A stretch of DNA of 64,000 nt. It comes from QGON01 sp963691905. Its GTDB lineage: Bacteria; Pseudomonadota; Gammaproteobacteria; Chromatiales; Chromatiaceae. A program made the translations under genes and the position numbers. Position 1 is the stretch's first letter, and each line of letters opens with the position of its first letter. Below the pieces are notes generated by a model, which was given only the letters and a program-made list of their open reading frames with translations, did not search any database and was not told the origin of the DNA. The stretch covers positions 124,001 through 188,000 of the forward strand of contig OY829893.1 of the NCBI GenBank assembly GCA_963691905.1, given 5' to 3'. This document shows, piece after piece, positions 8,166 through 17,702 of the stretch.

Positions 8166-8548
8166 AACAGATAACACTCTTGTCGATATTGTTGTTTGGA
8201 CTTTTTGGCTGTCAGGAGATAGATGTTTCCCAGATGTCACCGGAAGAACGAGAAGCGGTCACTTCCCTCGCCTGGCTGAAAAATGCCGATGCGACAAAAG
8301 ACGCGGGCACGGCGATCAAACGCGGAGACCACAGATTGATAGCAATGGCGACCCGCAGTCCGACCCTGCCGGGTGTGCCGGTGGAGTCCTCGTCAAAGGC
8401 GAAATCGGTATGCGGCATTCGCTATCTTGAGGGATCCACCGATGCGGTCGTCAGTGATCTGCATCTAAAGCTACTGCAAGAGGCTCAGAAGTATGCCGAG
8501 CAGTATAACCACATCATGCTGAAGCGCTGTTTGAACCGCTCCAAATAA
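8162..8548 (+). CDS. Small predicted lipoprotein, 128 aa
   Basis: The protein starts at GTG 8162 inside the GTGA overlap with the rhombosortase gene, so translation is probably coupled. A short hydrophobic signal ends in the lipobox LFGC at about residue 17. The mature part is small and mainly helical, with two further cysteines (VCGIRY, KRCLNR) that could pair in the periplasm. I do not recognise a family. Coupling to rrtA raises the possibility of a role in the same surface-sorting process, but the sequence does not show this. Confidence 0.75.
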   Translation: MKQITLLSILLFGLFGCQEIDVSQMSPEEREAVTSLAWLKNADATKDAGTAIKRGDHRLIAMATRSPTLPGVPVESSSKAKSVCGIRYLEGSTDAVVSDLHLKLLQEAQKYAEQYNHIMLKRCLNRSK

Positions 8549-8583
8549 AGCCCGTCCAAAGACACTATTTTTTCACTTACCTC

Positions 8584-8759
8584 GTAGGTTGGGTTAGGCG
8601 CACGTCACCGACAGGATTAATCGTTTCCACCAAAGCCAAGCGTGCGCCGTAACCCAACATTTTCGGCAAATTTCAAGCGCAGCCGTTGGGTTACGATACG
8701 CTCAAACTGTCTCGTCAAACAGAAAGCGTTGCGTTGTTGCGTATCTAACCCAACCTACG
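8584..8759. repeat. REP-like array, family B
   Basis: The segment begins GTAGGTTGGGTTAG and ends CTAACCCAACCTAC, and contains two internal GTTGGGTTACG / CGTAACCCAAC modules. It is therefore a compound inverted-repeat structure of about 176 bp. It fills most of the 256-base convergent spacer between the lipoprotein and the metalloprotease. Shorter copies lie at 10976 and 26944. Confidence 0.75.
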
Positions 8760-8804
8760 TTTTTTGCAACGATCAGGAAATAGAAACAGCGGCTTCCCGC
8801 CACA

Positions 8805-10925
8805 TCAGGCGTTGTATCTTCTTTGTAGCGTGTAACCTATACCGCCCAAACCGAGCAGTAGCGGCAGCCAGAACGCCGCTCCGCCGCCGCCCCCATCCGA
8901 AATAGTCACATTGCCACCGGCATCCACGAAGATGGTGCCGTGTTCAAGGGCGGTACCGTCTGTGGCCTTGCAGGCCGTTCCGGCAGCAGTGATGCCTGTA
9001 ACACCGATATCCGCATCCGACAGACTGAAGAAGATATTGCTGCTGCAGGCCACCCGCACACGGCCTCTGGCAACCAACTTACTCGGCAAAGTCACCAGTG
9101 CCAAGCCGTTATTGGGAAATGTTCCGCCTCCGGATTTCAAGTTCAGCGCCGCATCATCGATATGGTCACAATGGGTTGAGCCATCGGCACTGAATGAGAG
9201 CAAACTGATCGTAACCTGTGGGCAACTGCCCCCTGTGCCACCAATCGCCCATTCGATGGTCTGCTGGCTACCTCCAACAAAGTTGTTTGCGGAATTGAGT
9301 ACGCCGCCATTCACATCGAATGGACCAGCACCACCATCCACTGTCACAACCACATCATCCTCATCCACACCGGAGTTCCCGTCACGAACGGTAAGCCGGA
9401 AATTCAGGATTCTGCCCACGGCTGGCAGAGTTTCACCGATATCCCCTGCAGCTCCTGTCAACTGAAGTGAGAGCCTGGGAAGATTTCTGACCGGTGTGTC
9501 TTTCGGCAGAAAGGAGCGGAACAGCGGGGAGCCTGCATCCATCTGGTCCCACTGGTAAGAGAGGGTGTCCAATTCAGGGTCAAGAGCAGAACCGGTCAGG
9601 GCAAAAGGCGTGTTTTTTGGAATCGTGAAAGCCGCCCCGGCATCTGCTGTGGGAGCCGCGTTGCCGCTGGATGCGAGTGTCCCGCAACTGCCACCACCAC
9701 CCAGGGTGGAATAAGACACCATCTGTTCAATGCTCATCCCATGAAAGGTGGCATCCGAATTGTCCTGCAGATTTTCGGCGCCGCAGATACCCGCATAGCT
9801 CATGATGGTGGAGCCACTGCCAGGCTCTACCGCCGTCGCAGCTATCCGGTTTCCGTCACAAGCAGCCGTAGTACCGTTGAAGGTATGATCCGCGCCGAAC
9901 TGATGGCCTATCTCGTGGGAGACGAAATCGATATAGAAGGCGTCACCGGTAGGCGATGGCGACCCTGTCACCCCTTCGGCCTTGAAAGCATTGTCACAGA
10001 CGCTCTCAATTACGGCGATACCGCCGCCGCCCGTGCTAAAGACATGACCGACGTCGTAATTGGCGCTGCCGATAACCGCATCCAGATTGGCCTGATTTTG
10101 ATCCAACATGACAAAACCATCGGAGTTTGTATAGGGATCGCTGGCACCATCCGTATAGATAACCCGATCATTGCCGGCAACCAGTATGAACTGCACCGCA
10201 ATATCACGCCCATAGATCTGGTTGACACGATTGATGGTGGTCACCATGGCGGAGAGGGCGCTGGTCTTGGTGCCGCCGTGAAACTGGGTGTATTCGCCGG
10301 TGGCCGCCAGGGCCAGCCGGTAGTTACGGCGCTGCCCGCTGGTGCGTAGGGCTGTGTCGCCATCACTGCGCTGCGCCGTGTGCTGATCAGCCCCATCCAC
10401 TGCGCAGGTAAATTTGCTTTCAGCCCCCATGCCGCGCTGCGCCAGAGCGTAGTCACCCTTGTAGTAGGAGCGATATCCGCCACTTCCATCAGGATCGATA
10501 AAGACAGTACCGGCGACCGAGGTAATCATGCCGTGGAACCCCTGGGGGGTCATGTCCAGCCGACCACTGGCGCCGGGATCATCGATACCATGAACCTGAT
10601 AGGTGGTTATCTCCGGGTAGCGCACTGCCAGTTCCGGCGCCATGACGGGCGACAGTTCGAGCCGAAAGCGCTGCATCGTGCCGTTGGGCATAGGCAGTTC
10701 AAGCTCCGAACCCTGGCTGCTGGTGAACTCCAGTGGAGCCGCCGCCAACGCCTGCCGCAGGGCACCATCATCCGCCCGCAGGGAGCGATAGTAGCGGGGT
10801 TCTGATGTCACTCCGCGAGCTGCGGCGTCCCCCGTCGGGACATCACTCCAGATGGCGGCAGGTACGCTGAAGGGAATTCCCAACAGTGCGGCGATGATAA
10901 CAAAACGTAATATTCCGGCGCGCAT
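8805..10925 (-). CDS. Secreted zinc metalloprotease with GlyGly-CTERM tail
   Basis: The 706-residue protein begins with a cleavable signal peptide (RFVIIAALLGIPFSVPAA). A reprolysin-like catalytic domain carries HEIGHQFGADH with zinc ligands H337, H341 and H347, followed by a Met-turn in TIMSYAGICG, so it belongs to the metzincin group. A later domain (residues about 420-530) resembles a PKD/Ig-like fold. The C-terminus is a textbook GlyGly-CTERM signal: a glycine run, a hydrophobic helix (AAFWLPLLLGLGGIGYTL) and basic QRRYNA. It should be processed by the rhombosortase encoded nearby and released or anchored at the surface, commonly after type II secretion. AGAGAGG precedes the start. Confidence 0.93.
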   Translation of the reverse strand: MRAGILRFVIIAALLGIPFSVPAAIWSDVPTGDAAARGVTSEPRYYRSLRADDGALRQALAAAPLEFTSSQGSELELPMPNGTMQRFRLELSPVMAPELAVRYPEITTYQVHGIDDPGASGRLDMTPQGFHGMITSVAGTVFIDPDGSGGYRSYYKGDYALAQRGMGAESKFTCAVDGADQHTAQRSDGDTALRTSGQRRNYRLALAATGEYTQFHGGTKTSALSAMVTTINRVNQIYGRDIAVQFILVAGNDRVIYTDGASDPYTNSDGFVMLDQNQANLDAVIGSANYDVGHVFSTGGGGIAVIESVCDNAFKAEGVTGSPSPTGDAFYIDFVSHEIGHQFGADHTFNGTTAACDGNRIAATAVEPGSGSTIMSYAGICGAENLQDNSDATFHGMSIEQMVSYSTLGGGGSCGTLASSGNAAPTADAGAAFTIPKNTPFALTGSALDPELDTLSYQWDQMDAGSPLFRSFLPKDTPVRNLPRLSLQLTGAAGDIGETLPAVGRILNFRLTVRDGNSGVDEDDVVVTVDGGAGPFDVNGGVLNSANNFVGGSQQTIEWAIGGTGGSCPQVTISLLSFSADGSTHCDHIDDAALNLKSGGGTFPNNGLALVTLPSKLVARGRVRVACSSNIFFSLSDADIGVTGITAAGTACKATDGTALEHGTIFVDAGGNVTISDGGGGGAAFWLPLLLGLGGIGYTLQRRYNA

Positions 10926-10975
10926 GCAGCCTCTCTTCCAAGTATTAATTGAGTGTTCGTCTTCACCAGAGAAAT

Positions 10976-11005
10976 GTTGGGTTACGCTTCGCTAACCCAA
11001 CCTAC
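10976..11005. repeat. REP-like palindrome, family B
   Basis: GTTGGGTTACGCTTCGCTAA continues into CCCAACCTAC and forms one strong palindrome. It lies between the start of the metalloprotease gene and the end of gatB, both on the minus strand, and may act as a weak terminator for gatB, though no T tract follows. Confidence 0.75.
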
Positions 11006-11041
11006 AAAAAAACAATCAAACCATGATTCATTTGTAGCAAA

Positions 11042-12475
11042 TCAGGCCTTGAGTTTTTTCAGCAGAAGCTCGTTGACCTGTTCAGGATTAGCCTTGCCTC
11101 TGGTCGCTTTCATGACCTGGCCGACAAAGAATCCCAACAACTTCTCCTTGCCAGCACGGAACTGCTCGACCTGCTTCGGATTGCTGGCGATGATCTCGTC
11201 AATAATCGGCTCTATCGCCCCTGTATCGGTAATCTGCTTGAGACCTTTAGCCTCGATCACCGTATCCGCGTCACCCTCGCCGTTCCAGATCGCCTCGAAG
11301 ACCTGCTTTGCGATCTTGCCTGAGATGGTCTTGTCGGTGATGCGTTTCAGCAACCCACCCATCTGCTCTGGACTCACCGGGGAGTCTGCGAGCTTCAGCC
11401 CCGCCTTGTTCAACGCACCACCCAACTCCATGGTTACCCAGTTGGCAGCTGCCTTGGTTTCGCCACCCGCCTTGACCACCGCCTCGAAGTAGTCCGCCAA
11501 GGGACGACTGGCGGTCAGTGCCTTAGCCTCTTTTTCGCCCAGCGCATACTCCTGAATGAAACGCTGCAGCTTGGCGCCGGGCAGTTCCGGTAACTCATCC
11601 CGGATCTGCTCCAGCAGCGACTCGTCGATCTCCACCGGCAGCAGATCAGGATCGGGGAAGTAGCGGTAGTCGTTCGCCTCCTCCTTGCTGCGCATGGAGC
11701 GGGTCTCGTCCCTGTCGGCATCATAGAGACGGGTCTCCTGCACGATCCTGCCACCGCCTTCGACCACGTCGATCTGGCGCTCCAGCTCATAGTTGAGGGC
11801 GCGTTCCAGAAAGCGGAAGGAGTTGATGTTCTTCAGCTCTGTACGCGTACCGAACGCTTCCTGGCCATAGGGACGAATGGAGAGGTTCGCGTCCACCCGG
11901 AAAGAACCCTCCTGCATGTTGCCGTCACAGATACCGAGATAGACCACCAGTTGGTGAATCTTGCGGGCATAGGCCACCGCCTCCTTGATGGAGCGCATAT
12001 CCGGCTCGGAGACGATCTCCAGCAACGGCGTACCCGCCCGATTGAGGTCGATGCCGCTCAAACCGTGGAAGTCCTCATGCAGCGACTTGCCCGCATCCTC
12101 CTCCAGATGCGCGCGGGTGATGCCGATCACTTTCGACTCGCCGTTTTCCAGCTCGATGGTCAAATCGCCCTTGCCCACGATAGGCAATTCAAACTGGCTG
12201 ATCTGATAACCCTTTGGCAAATCAGGATAGAAGTAGTTTTTCCGCGCAAATACTGAACGCCTGCCAATTTCAGCGCCAACTGCGACACCGAATTTGAGGG
12301 CGCAGTTTACCGCCTCCCGGTTCAGCACCGGCAACACGCCGGGGAAGGCCAGATCCACATTGCAGGCCTGGGTGTTGGGCGCTGCACCATAGGCCGTGGA
12401 GGCCCCGGAGAAGATCTTCGATTTCGTTGCCAGTTGGGCATGAACTTCCAACCCGATGACGGTTTCCCACTGCAT
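11042..12475 (-). CDS. gatB: Asp/Glu-tRNA amidotransferase subunit B
   Basis: GatB activates the misacylated Glu-tRNAGln or Asp-tRNAAsn by phosphorylation and, with GatA and GatC, converts it to Gln-tRNA or Asn-tRNA. The 477-residue protein starts MQWETVIGLEVHAQL, the signature of the family. It has the DLNRAGTPLLEIVSEPDMRS block and the C-terminal YqeY-like tRNA-binding domain. It is last in the gatC-gatA-gatB order, separated from gatA by 145 bases that hold a family C repeat. Its presence implies that at least one of GlnRS or AsnRS is bypassed. Confidence 0.96.
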   Translation of the reverse strand: MQWETVIGLEVHAQLATKSKIFSGASTAYGAAPNTQACNVDLAFPGVLPVLNREAVNCALKFGVAVGAEIGRRSVFARKNYFYPDLPKGYQISQFELPIVGKGDLTIELENGESKVIGITRAHLEEDAGKSLHEDFHGLSGIDLNRAGTPLLEIVSEPDMRSIKEAVAYARKIHQLVVYLGICDGNMQEGSFRVDANLSIRPYGQEAFGTRTELKNINSFRFLERALNYELERQIDVVEGGGRIVQETRLYDADRDETRSMRSKEEANDYRYFPDPDLLPVEIDESLLEQIRDELPELPGAKLQRFIQEYALGEKEAKALTASRPLADYFEAVVKAGGETKAAANWVTMELGGALNKAGLKLADSPVSPEQMGGLLKRITDKTISGKIAKQVFEAIWNGEGDADTVIEAKGLKQITDTGAIEPIIDEIIASNPKQVEQFRAGKEKLLGFFVGQVMKATRGKANPEQVNELLLKKLKA

Positions 12476-12521
12476 GGTCTTTACTCTGACTGAGGTTATA
12501 TAAAAAACACTAATCCAACGC

Positions 12522-12605
12522 GCCTGATCCGCTACGCTTGATCAGGCCTACATCCTTGAAATAGCGATCTAACGTAGGCCGGTTCAAGCGCAGCGGAACC
12601 GGCAG
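12522..12605. repeat. REP-like palindromes, family C
   Basis: CCTGATCCGCTACGCTTGAT followed by CAGGCCTAC, then GTAGGCCGGTTCAAGCGCAG followed by CGGAACCGGC, make two palindromes in the gatA-gatB spacer. They match the pair at 5205-5292 in the opposite order. Confidence 0.75.
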
Positions 12606-12620
12606 CCACATGTGAAGGCC

Positions 12621-14072
12621 CTAATAGCCTTCCGGCGCCAGCTTGTGCCAGTCCGTCGCCTGCTGGAGTCTATGGGCGACGTTCAGCAGCTTCGCCTCGG
12701 CGAAATAGTTGCCGATGATCTGCAATCCAACCGGCATGCCCTCCACCGGACCCACCGGCACCGACATGCCTGGCAGCCCTGCCAGGTTGGCCGCAATGGT
12801 ATAGATATCGTTGAGGTACATGGTCACCGGGTCATCCGCCTTCTCTCCCAGACCAAAAGCGGTACTGGGCGTGGAGGGTCCCATGATCACATCGACCTGT
12901 TCGAAGGCTGACTTGAAATCATCGGAGATCAGGTGGCGGATCTTCTGTGCCTTCAGATAGTAGGCGTCGTAATACCCGGCCGAAAGCGCATAGGTTCCGA
13001 TCATGATGCGCCGCTTTACCTCTTCTCCAAAACCCTCGCCCCTGGAACGTTTATAGAGATCTTCAAGATCCCTGGGGTCTTCACAGCGATAGCCGTAACG
13101 TACGCCGTCGAAACGGGAGAGGTTGGAAGAACACTCGGCAGGCGCAACCACATAGTAGGTGGGCACCGCCAGATGCGTGTTGGGCAGGCTGATCTCCACC
13201 ACATCGGCACCCATTTTGCGGTACTCGTCGATGGCGGCCTCTACAGAAACCGCCACCCCGGCATCCAGACCTTCGCCGAAATACTCCTTCGGCAGGCCTA
13301 TCCTCAATCCCTGCAGGGAGTCGTTCAGACCAGCGGAAAAATCGGGGAGGGGCTCCTCAGCACTGGTGGAGTCTTTCGCATCAAAACCGGCCATGGCCTG
13401 CAGCATCAGCGCCGCATCCTCGGCGCTACGGGTCATAGGTCCGCCCTGGTCGAGGCTCGAAGCGAAGGCGATCATGCCGTAACGGGAGACCCTGCCGTAG
13501 GTGGGTTTCAGTCCGGTAATGCCACAGAGCGCAGCGGGCTGGCGGATGGAACCACCGGTATCGGTGCCGGTTGCCGCGACCGCCAGACGCGCCGCGACGA
13601 GGGCAGCCGAACCACCGGATGAGCCGCCGGGCACACATTCGCGGTCCCAGGGATTGCGCACCGGGCCGTAGAAACTGGTCTCATTGGAGGAGCCCATGGC
13701 GAACTCATCCATATTGGCCTTGCCGAGCATCACCACCCCGGCTGCATTGAGCCGCTCCACCACGGTGGCGTCGTAGGGCGAGATGAAACTGTCGAGCATG
13801 CGGGAGCCACAACTGGTCTTCACACCCTGGGTGCAGAAAATATCCTTCTGCGCGATAGGGATACCGGTAAGCGGCCCCGAATCGCCCGCGCCGATCCGCT
13901 GATCAGCTGCTTCCGCAGCCTGAAGCGCGACATCCGGGGTTACCGTGATATAGCAGTTCAAGCCCCCATCCAGCGAATCGATGCGCTCCAGGAAGTGACG
14001 AGTCAATTCCACACTGGAAAATTCACCGGCACGCAGGCCCGCGCCCAGTTCCGCGATAGTTTTGTTATGCAT
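12621..14072 (-). CDS. gatA: Asp/Glu-tRNA amidotransferase subunit A
   Basis: GatA is the glutaminase of the GatCAB complex and releases ammonia for the transamidation. The 483-residue protein has the amidase signature: catalytic Lys in GIPIAQKDIF, and the Ser-cisSer pair in PGGSSGGSAALVAA with the GTDTGGSIRQPAA block that follows. The start MHNKTIAELGAGLR is typical. It lies 37 bases after gatC on the minus strand and is almost certainly cotranscribed with it. Confidence 0.97.
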   Translation of the reverse strand: MHNKTIAELGAGLRAGEFSSVELTRHFLERIDSLDGGLNCYITVTPDVALQAAEAADQRIGAGDSGPLTGIPIAQKDIFCTQGVKTSCGSRMLDSFISPYDATVVERLNAAGVVMLGKANMDEFAMGSSNETSFYGPVRNPWDRECVPGGSSGGSAALVAARLAVAATGTDTGGSIRQPAALCGITGLKPTYGRVSRYGMIAFASSLDQGGPMTRSAEDAALMLQAMAGFDAKDSTSAEEPLPDFSAGLNDSLQGLRIGLPKEYFGEGLDAGVAVSVEAAIDEYRKMGADVVEISLPNTHLAVPTYYVVAPAECSSNLSRFDGVRYGYRCEDPRDLEDLYKRSRGEGFGEEVKRRIMIGTYALSAGYYDAYYLKAQKIRHLISDDFKSAFEQVDVIMGPSTPSTAFGLGEKADDPVTMYLNDIYTIAANLAGLPGMSVPVGPVEGMPVGLQIIGNYFAEAKLLNVAHRLQQATDWHKLAPEGY

Positions 14073-14109
14073 AGTCAGTCAGTTATTCCTGCCAAGTGGA
14101 ACGCATCCA

Positions 14110-14397
14110 CTACTCGATTACCTTGGGCACCAGGTAGAGATCATTCTCAACCTTGGGCGCAATGGCCTGGAACGCTTCCCTGCGATCCACTTCGCTCACC
14201 TCGTCCACCCGCAGACGCTGAGCCATGTGCAGCGGGTGGGCCATCGGCGTGACATCACCGGTTTCGACGTCATCCATCTGTGCAACCAAACCCAGAATAT
14301 TGGAGAGGTCTGTGGCGTAACCTTCGATCCGATCCTCGTCCACCGCCATTCTGGCAAGGTGGGCAATTTTCTCTATGTCAGAACGATCCAATGACAT
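14110..14397 (-). CDS. gatC: Asp/Glu-tRNA amidotransferase subunit C
   Basis: GatC is the 95-residue belt subunit that holds GatA and GatB together. The start at ATG 14397 (MSLDRSDIEKIAHLARMAV) matches the family; the frame stays open upstream but that part is not GatC-like. CAGGAA lies upstream. It is the first gene of the gatCAB operon and is divergent from the multiheme lipoprotein gene. Confidence 0.95.
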   Translation of the reverse strand: MSLDRSDIEKIAHLARMAVDEDRIEGYATDLSNILGLVAQMDDVETGDVTPMAHPLHMAQRLRVDEVSEVDRREAFQAIAPKVENDLYLVPKVIE

Positions 14398-14554
14398 CCG
14401 GCAGATTCCTGTGGTGAAAAACGTGCAAAAAGTTACCACATTTAGGCGTTTCGATATACGGTGAAAAACGAAACCCACGCTGAAAATCCCTCCTGTAAGG
14501 CACCATTTGCAATTCGGCTGCGTGAAACGGCGCGCTCTATTCCTGGTACTTTAT

Positions 14555-14587
14555 TTGACGATTTGATAAATTGGGATATAATTCCCA
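14555..14587 (+). promoter_or_regulatory. Sigma-70 promoter with operator-like palindrome
   Basis: TTGACG (14555-14560) and TATAAT (14577-14582) are separated by 16 bases, a strong promoter for the gene at 14667. The -10 box is embedded in TGGGATATAATTCCCA (14572-14587), with TGGGA and TCCCA as mirror arms. The same arrangement is seen at 17719-17734. Confidence 0.75.
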
Positions 14588-14666
14588 CTTACGGATATCC
14601 AAAAAAAGATGTCCCAGATAGTCAAATTTGCAGCGCCCCCGTATCAACCACAAGGAATCAGTCGAT

Positions 14667-17600
14667 ATGAAAAAATTACAACAAATGACCATATCCACAC
14701 TGCTGGCGCTGCTGATCAGCGCCTGTGGAGGCGGAGGCGATGACACGACATTCGGGAGTTCTTCCGCTGTACGCAGCGACGAGACCGTCCTCGGCCGGGT
14801 AACCGGCTTTGGCAGTGTATTTGTCGATGGGGTCGAGTACGAAACAGACAATACCCAAATTACCATCAATGGCGTTCCTGCCGATGAGAGCGCATTGAAA
14901 CTCGGCATGGTTGTGATGCTGAGAGGCAACTCCGATGGCAGCCATGGAGAGGCCTTCAATATCGACGTCTCCGATGAGATTCACGGCTTTGTCGACGAGA
15001 ACCTGACCGGTACCGGCGGCGCACTTCAGGTGATGGGGCAGGCCGTTTACAGCGACCCTCTCACCGTCTTTGAATCCGCTGTTGCCGGCATCACCACCAT
15101 CGCAGCCATTCCCCAAGGCGCCATTGTCGAGATCAGTGGTTATCGTGATGCGGATGGCGCACTGTTCGCCACCCGGATCGAGCTGAAAAAACTCGCCTTG
15201 GATCCAGGGGATGAGGTCAGCGTAAAAGGCCGGATCGAGACCCTGGATGAAAACGCCAAACGACTCACCCTGGGAACAATGGGGGTCGACTACAGCCAGG
15301 CGGAGGTCAAGGACGTACTGATTGTCGGCAGGTTTTATGAGATCAGCAGCCGTCAGGGCACATCACCCATCAGCGGTGACCTGATCGCTGACGAGATCGA
15401 GGCGGCGGAAGACGCAGCAGACCTGATCGATAGTGACACAGAGGAACAGATCAAACTGGAAGGCAGAATCGACAAACGCATTACGGATGACCTGTTTACC
15501 CTCAATGGCCTGGAGATTCTGGTCAATCCGGAAACCGAATTTGAAGATGGTGATCGAGAGCAGCTTACTGAGAATGCACTGATAAAGGTCCGGGGCCATC
15601 TCAACGAGCAGGGACAGGTCAGCGCAGATGAGATCGAGTTTCGCTCCGAGACATACACTGAAATAGAAGGCATCGTCAGCCGGGTCGACAGCAATAACAG
15701 CACCTTGACCATCGGCAATAGTTTGATCCACTACTCCAGTGAAACACTGGTGCAAGACGAGTGGAAAGAGGATCGCAGTTTTAACCTGCAGCAGATCAGG
15801 GTCGGCGATGAACTTGAGATCGATACCACACAGGATGCTTCAGGTAATCTGTTTGCAGTCAAACTGGTCAGAAAATCAGGGACTGAGGTTGCGACTGATG
15901 ATGAGGATCACGCTGAAGGCAGCGGAGACGGAGACGAAGACGCACAGGAAGATGAGACTGGCGACGAGGGCTCCTCTGAGAACGAAAATGACGACGGAAA
16001 CACCGGCGTCCCAGGCATCACCGACAGCCACCGCGTTCTGGCCTTCAACGATCTCGGCATGCACTGTGCTGACCTTGACTACACTACCTTCGTTGTCCTG
16101 CCGCCTTTCAATGTAATCCGCAGCCAGGTCATCGAGCGCGGCGCCACCCCCCGCATCCTCAGCAGTGCGGAAGTCGACGTCGCCTACAAAGCCCAGATGG
16201 ATGCAGCAGGCTCGATCAACACCACCAGCCAGAACCTGCCGGGATCCGTGCAGAAAACCAACTTCTGGGACATCAACCCGGCTAGCGGCAACACCTACGT
16301 TTTCGATCTGTTCGGCGGCAACCCCCCGGCCGATGTCGGACTCCTGGGCCAGAGCATGCCCGGTGTCAACGCACCCTATACCGCAAATGAGGATCAACCC
16401 TTCGGACACTACGACGCAGACTTCGCCTGGTTCTCAGCGGACGGCGTTCCGATCCTGCCGGTGGATGACGCCGGACAGACCAATGCCTACCCACTGATGC
16501 AGGTTACCGCCAGCGACAAGGCCAGTGGCCAGGCTCTCGCCAGTCTGGACATCGTTTTGCCGGTCGCCTCCGAGGCGGACTGCCAGAACTGTCATGCCTT
16601 GGGGGAGATAGGCGCCGACAGCAACCGTCGTCCAGAGGTGGATTTCATCTTCCCTGATGATATCAACGACCCCAACGATGTACTGCAGGCGGCAAAGGCC
16701 AATATCCTGCGTCTCCACGACAACAAACACGGCACCAACATCGATAATCAGCGCCCGGTGCTCTGCGCTGGCTGCCACTACTCGGCTGCGTTGGACCTGG
16801 CTGGAAACGGCGGGCCTGTCGGCAAACAGGTGGGCCATGCAATGATGTCTCAGGTGATGCACGGCCACCACGGTGAGTTGCGGGATCCCGCCACCGATGA
16901 GCTGGTCTTCCCGGAAAACGGCACTCTGGAAGAGACCTGCTATCAGTGCCATCCCGGCAAGGTCACCAAGTGTCTGCGCGGCGCCATGGGCGGTGCGGGC
17001 ATCACCTGCCAAAACTGCCACGGCGGCATGCTTGCAGTGGGTGGCGTACACGACCTTCCGGCCGGTGGCGGTCTCGACGGGGCCAATGACGGCACCACTC
17101 CGCGCCGGCCCTGGATCGACGAACCACGCTGCGAGTCCTGCCACACAGGTGATTCCAATGATCACTTGGGCGGCACCATTCGCCTTAGTCAGACCTGGGA
17201 ATCAGGGGATCCGTCGGCAACGCCCCGCCGCGCAGAGAACAAGCGTTTTGCGGAAAACCCCGCCAAGCTCTATCGCAACAGCCTGGGACATGGCGGTGTG
17301 GCCTGCGAAGGCTGCCACGGCTCCACCCACGCCATCTGGCCCAATGCAGCGCCGGGATCCAACGACAATGTAGCCGCCGTGCAGCTGCAGGGGCATGCCG
17401 GAACCATCAGCGAATGCAGTAGCTGTCACACCACACTGGGTCTCACCCTGGATGGCCCCCACGGCATGCACAATGTCAACAGTCCAGCCTGGACTGAGGG
17501 ACATGAGTCCTTCTACCAACAGAATCCAGGGAGCTGCCGCGCATGCCACGGTCAGAACCTGGAAGGCACCGCACTCTCCCGTACCGCAGCGGACCGCGAC

Positions 17601-17681
17601 CTTCAAACCGACGATAACGGCCCGATCCACCTCGTCAAAGGCACAGAGGTCAGTTGTACGCTGTGTCATAAGAAACCCTGA
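14667..17681 (+). CDS. Lipoprotein fusing DUF5666-type repeats to a nine-heme cytochrome c
   Basis: The 1004-residue protein starts at ATG 14667 (AAGGA upstream) with a lipoprotein signal ending LISAC. Residues about 35-410 are repeated beta-rich units with motifs such as GRVTGFGSVFVDGVEY, typical of DUF5666. A strongly acidic Asp/Glu-rich linker (about residues 415-450) leads to a non-heme domain (about 455-635). Nine CXXCH heme sites follow, from C639 to C997 at the extreme C-terminus: CQNCH, CAGCH, CYQCH, CQNCH, CESCH, CEGCH, CSSCH, CRACH and CTLCH. It should be exported, heme-loaded in the periplasm and lipid-anchored, possibly at the cell surface. Electron transfer to an external or periplasmic partner is inferred. 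No MtrB-like porin is adjacent. Confidence 0.88.
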   Translation: MKKLQQMTISTLLALLISACGGGGDDTTFGSSSAVRSDETVLGRVTGFGSVFVDGVEYETDNTQITINGVPADESALKLGMVVMLRGNSDGSHGEAFNIDVSDEIHGFVDENLTGTGGALQVMGQAVYSDPLTVFESAVAGITTIAAIPQGAIVEISGYRDADGALFATRIELKKLALDPGDEVSVKGRIETLDENAKRLTLGTMGVDYSQAEVKDVLIVGRFYEISSRQGTSPISGDLIADEIEAAEDAADLIDSDTEEQIKLEGRIDKRITDDLFTLNGLEILVNPETEFEDGDREQLTENALIKVRGHLNEQGQVSADEIEFRSETYTEIEGIVSRVDSNNSTLTIGNSLIHYSSETLVQDEWKEDRSFNLQQIRVGDELEIDTTQDASGNLFAVKLVRKSGTEVATDDEDHAEGSGDGDEDAQEDETGDEGSSENENDDGNTGVPGITDSHRVLAFNDLGMHCADLDYTTFVVLPPFNVIRSQVIERGATPRILSSAEVDVAYKAQMDAAGSINTTSQNLPGSVQKTNFWDINPASGNTYVFDLFGGNPPADVGLLGQSMPGVNAPYTANEDQPFGHYDADFAWFSADGVPILPVDDAGQTNAYPLMQVTASDKASGQALASLDIVLPVASEADCQNCHALGEIGADSNRRPEVDFIFPDDINDPNDVLQAAKANILRLHDNKHGTNIDNQRPVLCAGCHYSAALDLAGNGGPVGKQVGHAMMSQVMHGHHGELRDPATDELVFPENGTLEETCYQCHPGKVTKCLRGAMGGAGITCQNCHGGMLAVGGVHDLPAGGGLDGANDGTTPRRPWIDEPRCESCHTGDSNDHLGGTIRLSQTWESGDPSATPRRAENKRFAENPAKLYRNSLGHGGVACEGCHGSTHAIWPNAAPGSNDNVAAVQLQGHAGTISECSSCHTTLGLTLDGPHGMHNVNSPAWTEGHESFYQQNPGSCRACHGQNLEGTALSRTAADRDLQTDDNGPIHLVKGTEVSCTLCHKKP

Positions 17682-17702
17682 TGCAGGATAAACGAGTATT
17701 TC

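Noticed and set aside
8584..8759. CRISPR-like array suggested by repeated GTTGGGTTACG units
   Set aside because: The units are inverted, unequally spaced and few, and match the dispersed family B palindromes; no cas genes are present.
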